From contig OZ024735.1 in assembly GCA_964016875.1 (NCBI GenBank), forward strand, positions 13,183,699-13,247,698: a DNA stretch of 64,000 bases, given 5' to 3'. This document shows, piece by piece, positions 22,393 to 33,748 of the stretch. This stretch comes from Fallopia convolvulus. Lineage: Eukaryota; Streptophyta; Magnoliopsida; Caryophyllales; Polygonaceae. Made by a program: the position numbers and the translations under genes. The notes under the pieces were generated by a model. It was given only the letters and a program-made list of their open reading frames with translations, was not told the DNA's origin and made no database searches. The number at the start of each line of letters is the position of its first letter. Position 1 is the stretch's first letter.

Positions 22393-25300
22393 ATGACTAA
22401 AACTGTGGATTCTTCACTTCCTTCTTCTATTGTGTCTATTTTGAAGGAGTTCGAAAGCATTATGCCAGATGAGCTACCTAAGGGCTTGCCACCAATCCGA
22501 GGGATCGAGCACAAGATCGATCTGCTGCCAGGCGTGTCCCTTCCTAATCGAGCAGCCTATACGAATTCGCCTAGGGAAACCGAGGAGCTGCAACGACAGG
22601 TTCAGGAGCTTTTGAACAAAGGTTTTGTTCAAGAATCTTTGAGCCCGTGCTCCGAGCCGGTGATCCTTGCGCCAAAGAAAGATGGTTCGTGGCGTATGTG
22701 CGTCGACTGCCGAGCCATTAATCAGATTACGGTGAAGTACATGCATCCGATTCCGAGGCTCGATGACATGCTAGATGAGCTCCATGGCGCCACCCTGTTT
22801 TCCAAGATTGATCTTCGGAGCGGATATCACCAAAGCATTGTTTGTACGAGGGCGACGAGTGGAAAACCGCATTGAAAACCAAGCATGGTTTGTACGAATG
22901 GCTTGTCATGCCTTTTGGCTTGACAAACGCCCCTAGTACTTTTATGCGGCTTATGAATTTTGTATTTAGAAAAATTTTAGGATGTTTTATTGTTGTGTAT
23001 TTTGACGACATCTTGGTTTTTTCTAGAGACTTGGACTCTCACGCGAGGCACCTTAGGTTGGTGTTAGAATGCCTTCGCGAACATTCATTGTATGTAAACC
23101 TAGACAAGTGTTCGTTTTGTACGGACACGACAAATTTTCTTCGGTTCGTCGTGTCCAAGGATGGGCTAAAAGTGGATGACGACAAGATCCGCGCCATCCG
23201 AGAGTGGCCCACCCCTACGACCCCGATGATGGTTCGATCATTCTTAGGGCTCGCAGGGTTCTATCGGCGTTTCGTCAAGGACTTTAGTTCCATCGTCGGG
23301 CCACTCCATAATCTGACCAAGAAGTCAACCACAATAAAGTGGATGCCTCATCATGAGGCCGCCTTTCAGGCCTTGAAACAAGCTTTGTGTAGCGCTCCGG
23401 TCTTGCAATTGCCAGACTTCACTAAGCGCTTTGAGATCGAGTGTGACGCCTCTGACTATGGCATAGGTGGAGTACTCCTTCAAGAGAGACGCCCCATTGT
23501 ATATTTTAGTGAGAAAATTACGGGGGCAACTCTAAATTACCCGACGTATGACAAGGAGTTGTACGCGCTGATTCGGGTTCTTAAGACATGGCAGCATTAT
23601 TTGTGGCCAAGTGAATTCGTGATCCACACGGACCATGCGGCCTTAACTTATCTAAAGAGTCAAACGACTCATAACAGGCGCCATGCTCGGTGGGTGCAGT
23701 TTATGGAAACCTTTCCATACATCATCGCCCACAAGAAAGGAAAGGAAAATGTTGTGGCAGACGCACTGTCACGCAGGTATATTCTCTTGACTCAGTTACA
23801 GGCCAATTTGCTCAGGTTCTCCTTGATTAAGGAGTTATACTTGCATGATCCATATTTTAAACCGATCATGGAGAACCTCGTGCAAAGTCGAATCCATGAG
23901 TCCTATTTTTTGGACAATGGGTAACTCTACCGAGCCGGAAAGCTTTGCATTCCGGCCTCGTCTGTGAGGCATCTATTGCTCAAAGAAGCTCATGACAGCC
24001 GAGGCCACTTTGGCATAGCCAAAACACTAGCAGCACTTCGTGAACATTTCTTTTGGCCACACATGGCTTCCGATGTTCACAAGTATTGCCAGGGTTGTGT
24101 GTCGTGCCATATTGCTAAATCGAGGTCTCAACCTCATGGCCTATACACGCCCTTTCCAATTCCGGAAACCCCGTGGGAAGATCTCTCCATGGATTTTATC
24201 ACGGGCCTCCCAATGACGAGGCGCGGTAAGGATTCGATCTTCGTGATTGTGGACCGTTTTTCCAAGATGGCTCACTTCGTGCCATGCAAAGGAAACAACA
24301 ATGCGACTGAAATCGCAAACTTGTTTTTTGAGCATGTCGTGAAGCTACATGGCGTGCCTCGCACTATTGTTAGTGACCGAGACACGAAATTTTGTAGCCA
24401 TTTCTAGAGGACGCTTTGGGGAAAGCTAGGTACACAATTGTTGTTTTCAACCTCTTATCATCCCCAAACTGATGGTCAAACTGAGGTGATCAATCGGACT
24501 CTGGGCACCCTTCTTCGGACGGTGCTCAAACATTACCTACGCCGGTGGGAGGATCTAATTCCTTTTGTTGAGTTTGCTTACAACAGGTCCAAACACTCGG
24601 CTACCAAGATGACGCCGTTCGAGATCGTCTACGGCCTCAACCCCCATTCTCCCATGGATCTTGTCCCTCGCCCCTTGAAGAACGGCGAGCACATCGATAC
24701 ATCCAACCGTGCCGACGCTATCCGCAAGTTGCACGAGCGAAAAAGGACTCAATTGGAGCGCCGGGCAAGCCCGTACGAGGCGCAACATAACAAGGGAAGG
24801 AAGCGGCTGATTTTCAACCTCGGAGATCTCGTCTGGTTGCATCTTCGCAAGGACCGTTTTCCGGACTCTCGGAAGACAAAGCTTCATCAAAGAGGAGACG
24901 GCCCTTTCAAAGTCTTGGAGCGAATCGGGGACAACGCCTACAAAATCGACCTCCCAGGCAAGTATTCCGTGCATTCCACTATTAATATCGTTGATCTCTC
25001 CCCATATGTTGAGCCAGCTTATGAGGAAACGGGGACGTTTCCCAACCAAGTGGGGGAGGGTGATGCGACCCCCGTCATGGATGCTAGCCAGGAGGACGAC
25101 GCATTCACACTTCGCTGGGATGGCCCCATCACTCGTGCCAGGACTCGAGCAATTCAAGCCGCGACACAATCACTTGTGGCGCGCCTCTCCGTAGGCCATG
25201 GCACGCCCCTCGCCGCGTCGACGCACACTGCCTCGTGCGTCCTCGGCGTCGAGGAACCTCAACTCGGACCGACAATGACAACCTCCAACCCCTTGCCACC

Positions 25301-25421
25301 AACGGACCCGAGCCTTGCACCGTGCCATGGATCACATCTTGAGGTTCTCGCGACACTCGCGCCAGCGCCGTCGCCAGCGTCCTCGCCAGCGCCCGCGTCA
25401 GCGCCCAGTGCCGCGCCGTGA
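22393..25421 (+). pseudogene. pol: Unit E pol: RT, RNase H, integrase
   Basis: RT begins in the frame of the protease (GIEHKIDLLPGVSLPNRAAY) and shifts at about 22842, where a few residues after SGYHQ are lost. The next frame then holds YFDDILVFS intact near 22996, FLGLAGFYRRFV, RNase H (ECDASDYGIGG, HTDHAALTY, VADALSRR) and integrase. Stops are TAA at 23922 (before the integrase zinc domain) and TAG at 24405. Integrase has the H-H-C-C domain (about 23968-24120), Asp in MDFITG, Asp in VSDRDTKF and Glu in DGQTEVINRT. The frame runs on through the polypurine tract into the 3' LTR and ends at 25421. Confidence 0.92.
25049..25060 (+). other. Polypurine tract of unit E
   Basis: AGTGGGGGAGGG directly abuts the LTR start TGATGCGACC at 25061. 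It is also translated as part of pol (VGEGDATP). Confidence 0.85.
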
Positions 25422-25935
25422 CCTCGCCAGCGCCGTGTCCGAGTCTCGCCAGTGCCGCGCCAAGCATGTCGTGACACTCCTTGCTCGGCCACGGACGACC
25501 TATCCATTTTTAGTAGTTTTTTGCACTCTTTCCATTATAGAACATTGCTATTACTAGTTTTATGTTTTTAGTAGGTGATTTATGGGCCTTGCGCCGATAG
25601 GATATGGGCTTGCGCCGCTGGGCTTGGTTCTACGCATCCACCCTAGGCGCGTCGCCCCTATTAGGTTTTTTTTTGCTATTTTCTCATGCCGCCTCTATAT
25701 AAGGGGAGGTATTATGCTTGTTTTCACAAGAGCACATTTGGGATTAATTTAGTCGAGGTTTTATCCTAGTTTTTCCCTAGTGCCATTGGGCCACCACTAT
25801 AATTCAATCAAAGCTCTCATGTTCTTGCATTATTCAACGTAGTTCGTGCCATAATCAAGTCTTCCGCTGTGTTAATTCGAGACCTACTACTCAAACACCG
25901 TTCGATCCGAAGCATCCCATACGAGGGACGCATCA
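25061..25935 (+). repeat. 3' LTR of unit E
   Basis: The first 360 bp continue the pol reading frame and contain repeated CTCGCCAGCGCC-like units that encode an Ala/Pro-rich tail. The rest is the promoter part. It ends GGGACGCATCA and is followed by the TSD CCCGA. Confidence 0.9.
25696..25702 (+). promoter_or_regulatory. TATA box in the unit E 3' LTR
   Basis: TATATAA in the context CCTCTATATAAGGGGAGG is a strong plant-like core promoter, about 240 bp before the LTR end. The 5' LTR has lost this region, so only the 3' LTR retains it and it would drive outward transcription. Confidence 0.6.
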
Positions 25936-25940
25936 CCCGA

Positions 25941-26292
25941 AGATGGTGAAACACTCATGTTGTATCTAGCCATCTCCTAAGCAACCATCAACGGAGTGTT
26001 GGTCGGAGAAGAGGATGGCCAACATATGTGTATTTCGTAAGCATAATGTTGTTATCACCAGAAACTCAATACTCACCACCAGAGAAGCTAGTACTCGCCG
26101 TGGTAATATGCTCTAACAAGCTTTGTCCATATTTTGAGTCACACACCATCGCAGTTTGCAAAAATTACTCGTTGCAGGCAGTCATACGCAAGCCAAAGTT
26201 CTTTAGAAACTCAATACTCACCACCAGAGAAGCTAGTATTCGCCGTGGTAATATGCTCTAACAAGCTAAATGGACAAAACCCGGAGGAGTTT
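25941..26292 (+). pseudogene. Tat-like RT end and RNase H fragment
   Basis: Reading resumes after unit E with PEDGETLMLYLAIS, INGVLVGEEDG and then, from 26028, SPPEKLVLAVVICSNKL, CPYFESHTIAV and LQAVIRKP, typical Tat RNase H. A 63-bp segment (26060-26122) is repeated with one mismatch at 26205-26267. The rest of RNase H and most of integrase are missing before unit C. Confidence 0.7.
26060..26267 (+). repeat. 63-bp direct duplication in Tat RNase H
   Basis: The copies are at 26060-26122 and 26205-26267, both beginning AGAAACTCAATACTCACC and ending CTCTAACAAGCT. One mismatch is seen (gtactcg/gtattcg). The 82 bp between them are unique. Confidence 0.85.
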
Positions 26293-26401
26293 TGTAACAC
26301 CCCTATTTAATGACTTAGTGAGTTTGAAAGCTTTGACCTAGCATTTCGAGAGATAACGAGCGAATTTCTATTAAAATTCTTATCTCATTTATTATAAAAA
26401 C

Positions 26402-27337
26402 CGATGCACCACAGACACCCATGACTCCACCAGACATCGAGGACTTGGCTCATATTCCCTTTGATGGACCAATGACTAGAGACTGAGCCAAGAAGTTGAA
26501 GAAAGATACAATGATTCTTCTAGCTTGTATTCCGGCCATGGAGGATGAGCCTAAGGAGCCAAGATGGGTCACTTCTATTCACCATGTGCAAGCTTGACTT
26601 GGACACACTCACATGCAAGAGTTGTTTGCATGCTTATCCTAGACTTACTATTTATAGTGCTTTCTAAATATCTTTTATTTTTAATAGGGTTTTCTACATA
26701 TATGGACCATGTGTTATGGGCCATATTATGTGGGCTTATGGTTTTCCAAGTTAGGAAACATATAGTTTTATCAATTTAGACCGTGCAAGATTCGTGGGAC
26801 AAATTTGGAAAGTAATATGGACCTTACTTGGAGCCTAAGTTATTAGTTGTCTTACAATAATATCTTTTATTTAAGGTAGTTTTTATATTAGGAAACAATT
26901 TCTTTTAAGAATAGCATATGATAGTTGGCTATCTATGTCTATTTAAACCCTTGTAATCTTTCTTTTCAAGACATGTTGAATTAAATCTTTGGAATAGAAA
27001 CCTCATTTCTTATTCCAAGGACCTTCAACTAAAACTATCTGTTTTGTCTATTGAATTTTCGTCCAACACACAAACACAAAACAATTTCAAAATTCTCTTG
27101 CTCGTTCACAAATCAATCTCCAAACACATTCAATTGAGTTGTTCTTGTTCTTTAAGTAATTAATTTACAAACTTTGTTGCTTTGCAATCCAAGGAAGTGA
27201 TTGAGAAACTTAAGTTTTAGCCTTATCATCCAAAGTTCAAGTCTTGCAAGTAAAAGAATAGAAGGATTAAAGCTGACAAGATCGCGACCTGAAAAACAAA
27301 CGGAAACGAAGTACGCGAGCTCATCAATTCTGTATCA
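26402..27337 (+). repeat. 5' LTR of unit D
   Basis: It is 936 bp and pairs with 33586-34513. The pol-tail segment encoded here (DGPMTRD) has a stop where the 3' copy reads Arg. A TATTTAAA promoter-like motif near 26938 is conserved in the 3' copy near 34124. A degenerate PBS (GTAGTATCGAA) follows at about 27339. Confidence 0.85.
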
Positions 27338-28500
27338 AGTAGTATCGAATTCTCCTTGTTTAGTCAAGTTTTTAATTGCTTTTCAATTTTACTTGCATAA
27401 TCAGTTTTTACCCTTAGTTTTTCATAATATTCTTGTTCAAACTCTCAAAAAGCCACCAAAACCTTAACCTAAGGCATACTTGTGCCGCCACCACCAACCA
27501 CCACCGGCGACCACCCCTCCACCACCAAATTCCGCCACCACACCCTTGGCATGGTGCACGCCGCCTCCCCTTGCTTGTGTGCCAAGTTCCTTGCTTTCCT
27601 TGTGGCCCAAGTTTGTTTGAACATAGTTTCCTTAGATAAAGATCTTGCTAGTTTTTCTTTCCTTATTGAAAAGATTGGATCTTTAATTGCATGTTTGACT
27701 TGTTTTGTCTTAATTCCACCATATTTGCTTGCCATAAATACTTATTATTTTAATAAGTGGGTTTACTATAATTTGGTGAATTGCTTGCTTTCATTTTCAT
27801 GTATATTAAAGTCTCTTTGTTTTCCATATAAATTAGCCAAATTCCCTCCTTTATTTTTTGCTTCCAAGTAGTTTCATAGGTGTTTATAAATTCTAAAAAA
27901 AACACCAAAAATTGATTCTTCAACAAGGATCACCAACAAAAAAATATCATCTTACATTATAGTAGTTTGCATTCTTGTTGCTTTGTCTTGCTCACTTTGG
28001 CATATAAATTGTGCTTGCTTTGCTTAGAATAACACCCTACTTAGTTGAAGCATCACAAAAGAACCCTTTGTGCATTGCATTGTTGTGCCTAAAATTGGAA
28101 CTTGCATGCACCCTTGTCTCTTCTTGCCGTGCACTTGTGTCTTAGTTTCACTTCATCAAATTGTGCACTTTACTACCCAAAGCCTGAAATTTTAGCCTTG
28201 TGTGTGTCTTGATTGATTGCTTTTACAGTGAATTAGTGGTACCCACTACTTGTATAAAGTATTTGGCTTGCATAAAGGAACTTGTTTGCTTGTCAACTTG
28301 CATCGTCCTTTCTATATTCTTTGAGGCTGAAATTCTACTTGATCTCTTAGGACTACACCTTTCATTCACTTGCCTAATAGGTTTCACTAACTAATTTATG
28401 CTTGTGAATTGATTAGCTCCTTGCTAAACTAAGGTGTTCATCCCTTGATTACAGTTTTTGCTCGTTAGTGCTGCTCGTTTTCCATCTTTGTGTAGGCACG
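27338..28500 (+). other. Unit D leader (5' untranslated region)
   Basis: It is over 1.1 kb of T-rich sequence with no supported gene. A hydrophobic open frame at 27482-27871 reflects the T-rich composition and has no family resemblance. A CCACC-rich stretch lies at 27488-27545. Confidence 0.5.
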
Positions 28501-29882
28501 ATGTCTCAAAACAGCGATAACGCCTCTTCTATGGATGGCCAAGATGGTGGCCTTAATGCCAATCTCATTGAAATCATTCAAAACATGGTCCAAACGGCCA
28601 TGACGGAATCTCAACGACAACAAGAAGCACATGATCGAACCTTGAATGCTCTGTACGAACAATTGGCCAATGCTATAACGACCCTCTCTACTTCGATTCA
28701 ACAATCCTCACGGTCGGTCAAAAGTCTAACCCTGGCTGAAAATACTACTCAACCGGTGGATGCTCACATGGCTTAGACTAGCAACAAAGGTAAGTCTCAA
28801 ATCCCTGCATAAATTCAGCTTAAGTTCCTCCTAGTGTGGTTCATCCTTCCAATCAACCCAAGAAAAAAACCAATTCTAGGAATGGAGCACCGCTTGAGGA
28901 TGATCTTAATGAATTTCATGAAGCACAACGCTATGAAGACTAATATCAAACTCCCATTATGGATTGGTTCCAAGAAGTCAATGAGGTTGATCATGATTTT
29001 CCCCCCGCCTAAAACGGGCGTGCTCAAAGGAATGTCCAACAAGCCAACCCAATGGCTAACCGAAGAGACATTAAGATCAAGCTTTAGACCTTTTCAAGCG
29101 AGAATGACCCAAAGAAGTATCTTTAATGGGAGCAACACACCGATTACACCCTTAACCATTTGGGGTATGAATAATATGAGAAATTAGAAGTGGTTACTCT
29201 CCATTTTACCGGGCAAGCTAGAAGTTGGTGGTACCGCACGAGAGCTAACCGTGCGTGCCAAGGATTGGATCCTATTGAGACGTGGCCCCAACTACATTTC
29301 CTTTTGAAGAAGAAGCATGTTCTCGAAGAACATATTGAGACTATGAGGCTTAGAGTGGCTTCTTGTAGGCAAGGTTCTCGGTCCACAATCGAATACTTCA
29401 ATGACCTTGAGGACTTAACTTACAAAGCCAAGATTCACCAATCACAACGGTCCCTACGGACTCAATTCATGGTAGGCGTCAACATTCAAATTCGGGATGC
29501 TCTTGAGATCCAAAGCATAAGGGATACCAACACTCTTGTTCACAAAGCTCAATTGTTTTACAATCAAATCCAAAGAAAGAAGAAGGAAGCTTGGAACACC
29601 ACAAATAAAAGATACAACTATTACCCTTCTAATTCGGTTTCTACTAATTCCTCTTCTTCTTCTCAACCACGAAGTGTTCCCAACACCACCAAGGCTCCTT
29701 CTCAAAACCCTTCTCATCCCACATCAGCCCCGACCCCAAAGGAAAGAGCACATGACATCCGTTGCTACAAATGCCAACGAAGAGGGCATGTCTCCAAAGA
29801 TTGCCCAAATTCTAAGCAAGTGCTCTTCACCGATGCGACCAAGGCTATGTGTCGAATGGATAGGAGAATTCCAAAGATGTAG
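28501..29882 (+). pseudogene. gag: Unit D gag
   Basis: It starts MSQNSDNASSMDGQDGG at 28501, meets TAG near 28774 and is scrambled by shifts up to about 29187. From 29190 the C-terminal half of the gag domain is open: MVTLHFTGQARSWWYRT, WPQLHFLLKKKHV, IEYFNDLEDLTYKAKI. It ends with zinc knuckle CYKCQRRGHVSKDC at about 29763-29805 and a stop at 29880. A Ser/Asn-rich spacer precedes the knuckle. Its family role is the capsid/nucleocapsid protein; it is non-functional here. Confidence 0.85.
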
Positions 29883-29893
29883 TTCTAGCTCAA

Positions 29894-30380
29894 GTGGAGG
29901 AGGAGAACGAGTATAATGATGAAGATAGTGAGTATGTCTCCCCGGATACATCAATACAACCACTTGTATTGGTGACAATGCACACTCTTTATCTCCATGA
30001 GTCTCCACCGGCGGACCAAAGAGAGATCATCTTCCACACCCGTTCCACCATTAAAGGTCGGTCTTTATGTGCTATTGTAGATGGTTGTAGTTGTTGCAAT
30101 ATGATTAATAAGAAAGTTATTGAACCCAACTACTAAAAGATCAACCTCTTATAGTTTAAATGGGATTAATGAGGCTAAAGATGAAAACTTGATCACTCAC
30201 CAATGCCTTGTTAACTTTGCTATTGGTCCTTATAATGATAGTGTTCTTTATGATGTTAACGAAATGGATTGCACTCATCTCCTCCTAGATCTTGGATGTT
30301 CGATAGGCGTGCTATTCATGACGGTTATTTGAATCGCTATTGCTTTAACCATATCAGGAGGAGAGTTACTCTTCTACCCA
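29894..30380 (+). pseudogene. Unit D protease (broken, altered active site)
   Basis: One frame gives REIIFHTRSTIKGRSLCAIVDGCSCCNMI, where related units E and F have I-I-D-S-G-S-C. Here the residues after Asp are Gly-Cys, so the DSG catalytic motif is lost. After a shift near 30120 the second half follows (LVNFAIGPYNDSVLYDVNEMDCTHLLL). Confidence 0.8.
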
Positions 30381-30519
30381 TGTCTCCTCAAGAAGTTTTA
30401 TAGGATCAAGTACTTTGAAATCAAGCTAAGGCGCTTCGGGAAGCCCAACAAAAGAAGGACAAGTTATCCCCGATGCCGAAACAAGGGCCAACGAAGAAGC
30501 CTAGCCCTCAGCAGGCCGG

Positions 30520-30790
30520 TCAAGGTCGTGAGCCACCCGTCACGACCTGTGATGAGCCAATTGCGGCTCCCAGTAGCTAGCTCACGACCCGTGAGCTCCA
30601 TCACGACCGAGTCACGACCCGTGATGGCCCCGTCACGACCCGTGACCTACCTCATGACCGACTTTCTAGCCCCAGTCAGCCCCTCACGACCCATGACCTT
30701 GTCACGAGTCATGACACCTTCTTTGAGGCCTCTAGGCGTCCCGTGATGACCAGTGACCCCTCCGTCACGACCCCTCTCCCTTCTCCTACC
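30520..30790 (+). repeat. Array of short palindromes GTCACGACCCGTGAC
   Basis: Full or near copies occur about ten times between protease and RT, for example GTCACGACCCGTGA, CTCACGACCCGTGAG and GTCACGACCTGTGAT. GTCACG and CGTGAC are reverse complements around ACC, so each copy can form a small hairpin. In one frame the array encodes repeated Ser-Arg-Pro-Val/Met. Spacing is irregular, 15-35 bp. Confidence 0.85.
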
Positions 30791-31673
30791 TCTTCTCCTA
30801 CCTCGGAGTTGTTGGTTATGCCTTATAAGCCTTCAAACAAGCGTGAATGGCGTCCCAAAGACGAGTCTAAACCCGCAATTGATGGAGGAGTTGGAAGAAG
30901 AGTTCTCCTTGCCCATCCAAAAGATGCTCACCAAGCATTCAAGGGAGGTTCTTTATGTCTTCTTCTTTTTAGGAAGGATGTTTTACTTATTAATGTGGAT
31001 TTGACTACCCTTACTTCTCCTATCTCTTCTTTGTTAAAAGATTTCATGGACTTGTTCCCTGAAGAGTTGCCACCCAGTCTTCCACCTGTGAGAGGAATTG
31101 AGCACCAAACTGACTTGGTTTCAAGAGCTTCTCTCCCAAACCGAGCTGCTTATAGGGCAAGCCCTGAAGAGACTAAGGAGTTACAACGCCAAGTTCAAGA
31201 TTTGATGGAAAATGGCTATGTGAGAGATAGCTTAACTCCTTGCGCTTTCCCGGTCATTCTAGTTCCTAAGAAGGATGGATCTTGGCGTATGTGTGTGGAT
31301 TGTCGTGCCATCAACCAAATTACGGTAAAGTATCGTCACCCTATCCCACGTTTGGATGATATGCTTGATGAATTGCATTGTTCTATTTTGTTTACCAAGA
31401 TAGATCTTAGGAGTGGCAATCATCAAATTATAATGAAGGAGGGTGATGAATGGAAAACTGCTTTTAAGACAAAATATGGTTTATATGAGTGGATTGTCAT
31501 GCCTTTTGGTTTAAATAATGCCCCTAGCACTTTCATGAGATTAATGAACCATGTTTTGCGTCCCTACTTGGGAAAATTTGTTGTTGTTTACTTTGATGAC
31601 ATCTTGGTTTATAAAAAGTCATTACATGAGTATGTCGAGTATCTAGAGCTGTTTTTGAATGTCTTAGGCTAGA
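30791..31673 (+). pseudogene. Unit D reverse transcriptase
   Basis: It is open from 30743 with GIEHQTDLVSRASLPNRAAYRASPEETKEL, CVDCRAINQITVKYRHPIPRLDDMLDEL, KIDLRSGNHQI and an intact YFDDILVY near 31588. The usual SGYHQI reads SGNHQI. The frame stops at 31670 and RT continues in other frames to about 31800. Confidence 0.9.
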
Positions 31674-31813
31674 GAAGTTGTATGCTAATCTTCCCAAATG
31701 TGATTTTTGCTCTAGCTCGACTATCTTTCTTGGCTTTGTTGTTTCTAAAGATGAGTGTAGATGACTCCAAAGTCAAAGCCATACAATAGTGGCCTCGACC
31801 AACCACTCCTACT

Positions 31814-32340
31814 ATGGCACATTCTTTTCTTGGTTTAGCTGGGTTTTATAGGAGATTTGTGCCTGATTTCTCTACTATTGATGCACCTTTGCATGAGCTA
31901 ACCAAAAAGAATGTTGCGTTTGTCACTTTGAAAGACAAGTTGTGCCACGCCCCGCTTCTCCAATTGCTGGATTTTTCCAAGACCTTTGAGGTTGAATGTG
32001 ATGCCTCAAACTATGGCATTGGAGGCGTGCTCATCCAAGATATAAAGCCCATAGCATACTTCAGTGAGAAGCTAAGTGGTGCTGAGCTCAACTACCCCAC
32101 TTATGATAAGGAGCTTTATGCTTTGATTTGGGTATTGAAGACATGGTCTCACTACTTGTGGCCCAAGGAATTTATGATCCACACCGATCATGAAGCATTG
32201 AAGTACTTGAAGGGTCAATCAAAGCTAAGTGGACGACATGCTAGGTGGGTAGAGTTCATGGAGACTTTCCATTATGTTGTGATGCACAAGAAGGGGACTG
32301 ATAATGTTGTAGCCGATGCTCTATAACGAAGGTAAGTTCT
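31814..32340 (+). pseudogene. Unit D RNase H
   Basis: FLGLAGFYRRFVPDF leads into ECDASNYGIGGVLIQ, YFSEKLSGAELNYPTYDKELYAL, HTDHEALKYLKG and NVVADAL, the standard gypsy RNase H blocks. A TAA then replaces the Ser of the usual ALSRR. About 15 residues are missing between LTKKNVAF and TLKDKL. Confidence 0.88.
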
Positions 32341-33748
32341 CTTGTCTCATTTGGATACTAAGCTCTTAGGTTTTTCCATGATGCGTGATTTGTATGCTTC
32401 TGATTCCTTCTTTGGTAAAATTATGAGTATTGCATTGCACATGGTGAGCATGACACTTATTTTGTTGATGATGGATTCTTATACAAAGCTGAAAATTTGT
32501 GCATTCCAACTTCTTCATGTCGTAGGTTGTTAGTGCATGATGTGCATGAGACTAGGGGACATGGTGGGTTAGAAAAGACCTTAGTCGGACTTAAGGAACA
32601 CTTTTATTGGCCTAAAATGTCTAACTTTGTGCTGAAATTCATTAAAGGTTGTGTTTCTTGTGCTAAAGGTAAGTCTAAACTTCAACCACATGGCTTATAT
32701 CCACCCTTGTCTATTCCTCATAGCCCTTTGGAAGACATTTCTATGGATTTTGTGTTGCGCTTGCCTAGGACTAGAAGAGGGCATGATTCTATTTTTGTGG
32801 TAGTAGATAGGTTTTCAAAAATGGCTCATTTCATTCCTTGTCAAGAACTAATGTGCTTCTTATATTGCTAATTTGTTCTTTAAAGATGTTGTGAGATTGC
32901 ATGGAATTCATTGTTCTATTGTTAGTGATAGGGATGCTAAGTTTTTGAGTTTTTTTCGAAGTCTTTGTGGTCTAAACTTGGTACTAGCCGATGGTGAACC
33001 TGAGGTTACTAACCGTACATTGGGTGTTTTATTACGCACCATGCTTAAGACTAACCTCAAAAGATGGGAAGATTATTTTCCTTTTGTTAAGTTTGCTTAC
33101 AATAGGTCAATTCATTCGGCCACCAAGATGACACCGTTCGAGGTTGTGTATGGCCTTAATCCCAAGACCCCGGTGGATCTCACACCTCAACCCATGAAGG
33201 TTAAGGAGTCGATTGAAGCACACAAGCGAGCTGAGTTTGTGAGGAAGTTACATGAAAGGACCCTGATGAATCTAGAGCGCAGGACTGCCAAATACAAGCA
33301 ACAAATGGATAAGGGACGTAAGAACGTTCAATTTGAAAAAGGCGATCTTGTGGGGTTGCCTTACAGGAAAGAGAGGTTTCCAAACAAGCACAAGTCTAAG
33401 TTGGATCCCCATGGAGATGGCCCGTTTCGAGTTGTCAAGCGGATTGGTCTCAATGCATACCGTTTGGATCTTCCCGGTGATTATACCGTGCACCCAACAT
33501 TCAATGTAGCTGATTTGACTTTGTATGAGCCCGATGATGACTCCGGAAACGAATCGACGACGCTTCGTGACCATGTGGATCAGAATGATGCACCACAGGC
33601 ACCCATGGCTCCACAAGACATCGAGGACTTGGCTCATATTCCCTTTGATGGACCAATAACTAGAGACCGAGCCAAGAAGTTGAAGAAAGTAACAATGCTT
33701 CTTCTAGCTCATATTACGGCCATCGTGGACGAGCCTAAGGAGCCATGA
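32341..33748 (+). pseudogene. Unit D integrase
   Basis: The zinc domain (HDVHETRGHGG ... CVSCAKGKSK) is at about 32530-32680 and the first catalytic Asp is in SMDFVLRLP. A shift near 32860 precedes VSDRDAKFLS with the second Asp. A deletion removes much of the segment up to EPEVTNRT, which carries the Glu. The C-terminal domain (FEKGDLV...FPNKHKSKLDPHGDGPF) is well kept. The frame crosses into the 3' LTR at 33586 and ends EPKEP at 33748, with GPITRDRAKKL encoded by the LTR. Confidence 0.88.

Larger units (their letters stand above)
18511..25935 (+). mobile_element. Unit E: CRM-like Ty3/gypsy chromovirus
   Basis: The TSD CCCGA lies at 18506-18510 and 25936-25940. The 3' LTR is 875 bp (25061-25935), starting TGATGCGACCCCC and ending GGGACGCATCA. 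The 5' LTR is cut short at about 19041. Coding order is gag, protease, RT, RNase H, integrase. The RT phrases (GIEHKIDL, CVDCRAINQITVKY, YFDDIL) and the pol frame running into the 3' LTR fit CRM-type chromoviruses; the clade call is tentative. It is defective: no PBS, and multiple stops and shifts. Confidence 0.88.

Noticed and set aside
27482..27871. Membrane protein gene in unit D leader
   Set aside because: Hydrophobicity follows from T-rich DNA; no family resemblance, and it lies in an LTR-element leader.
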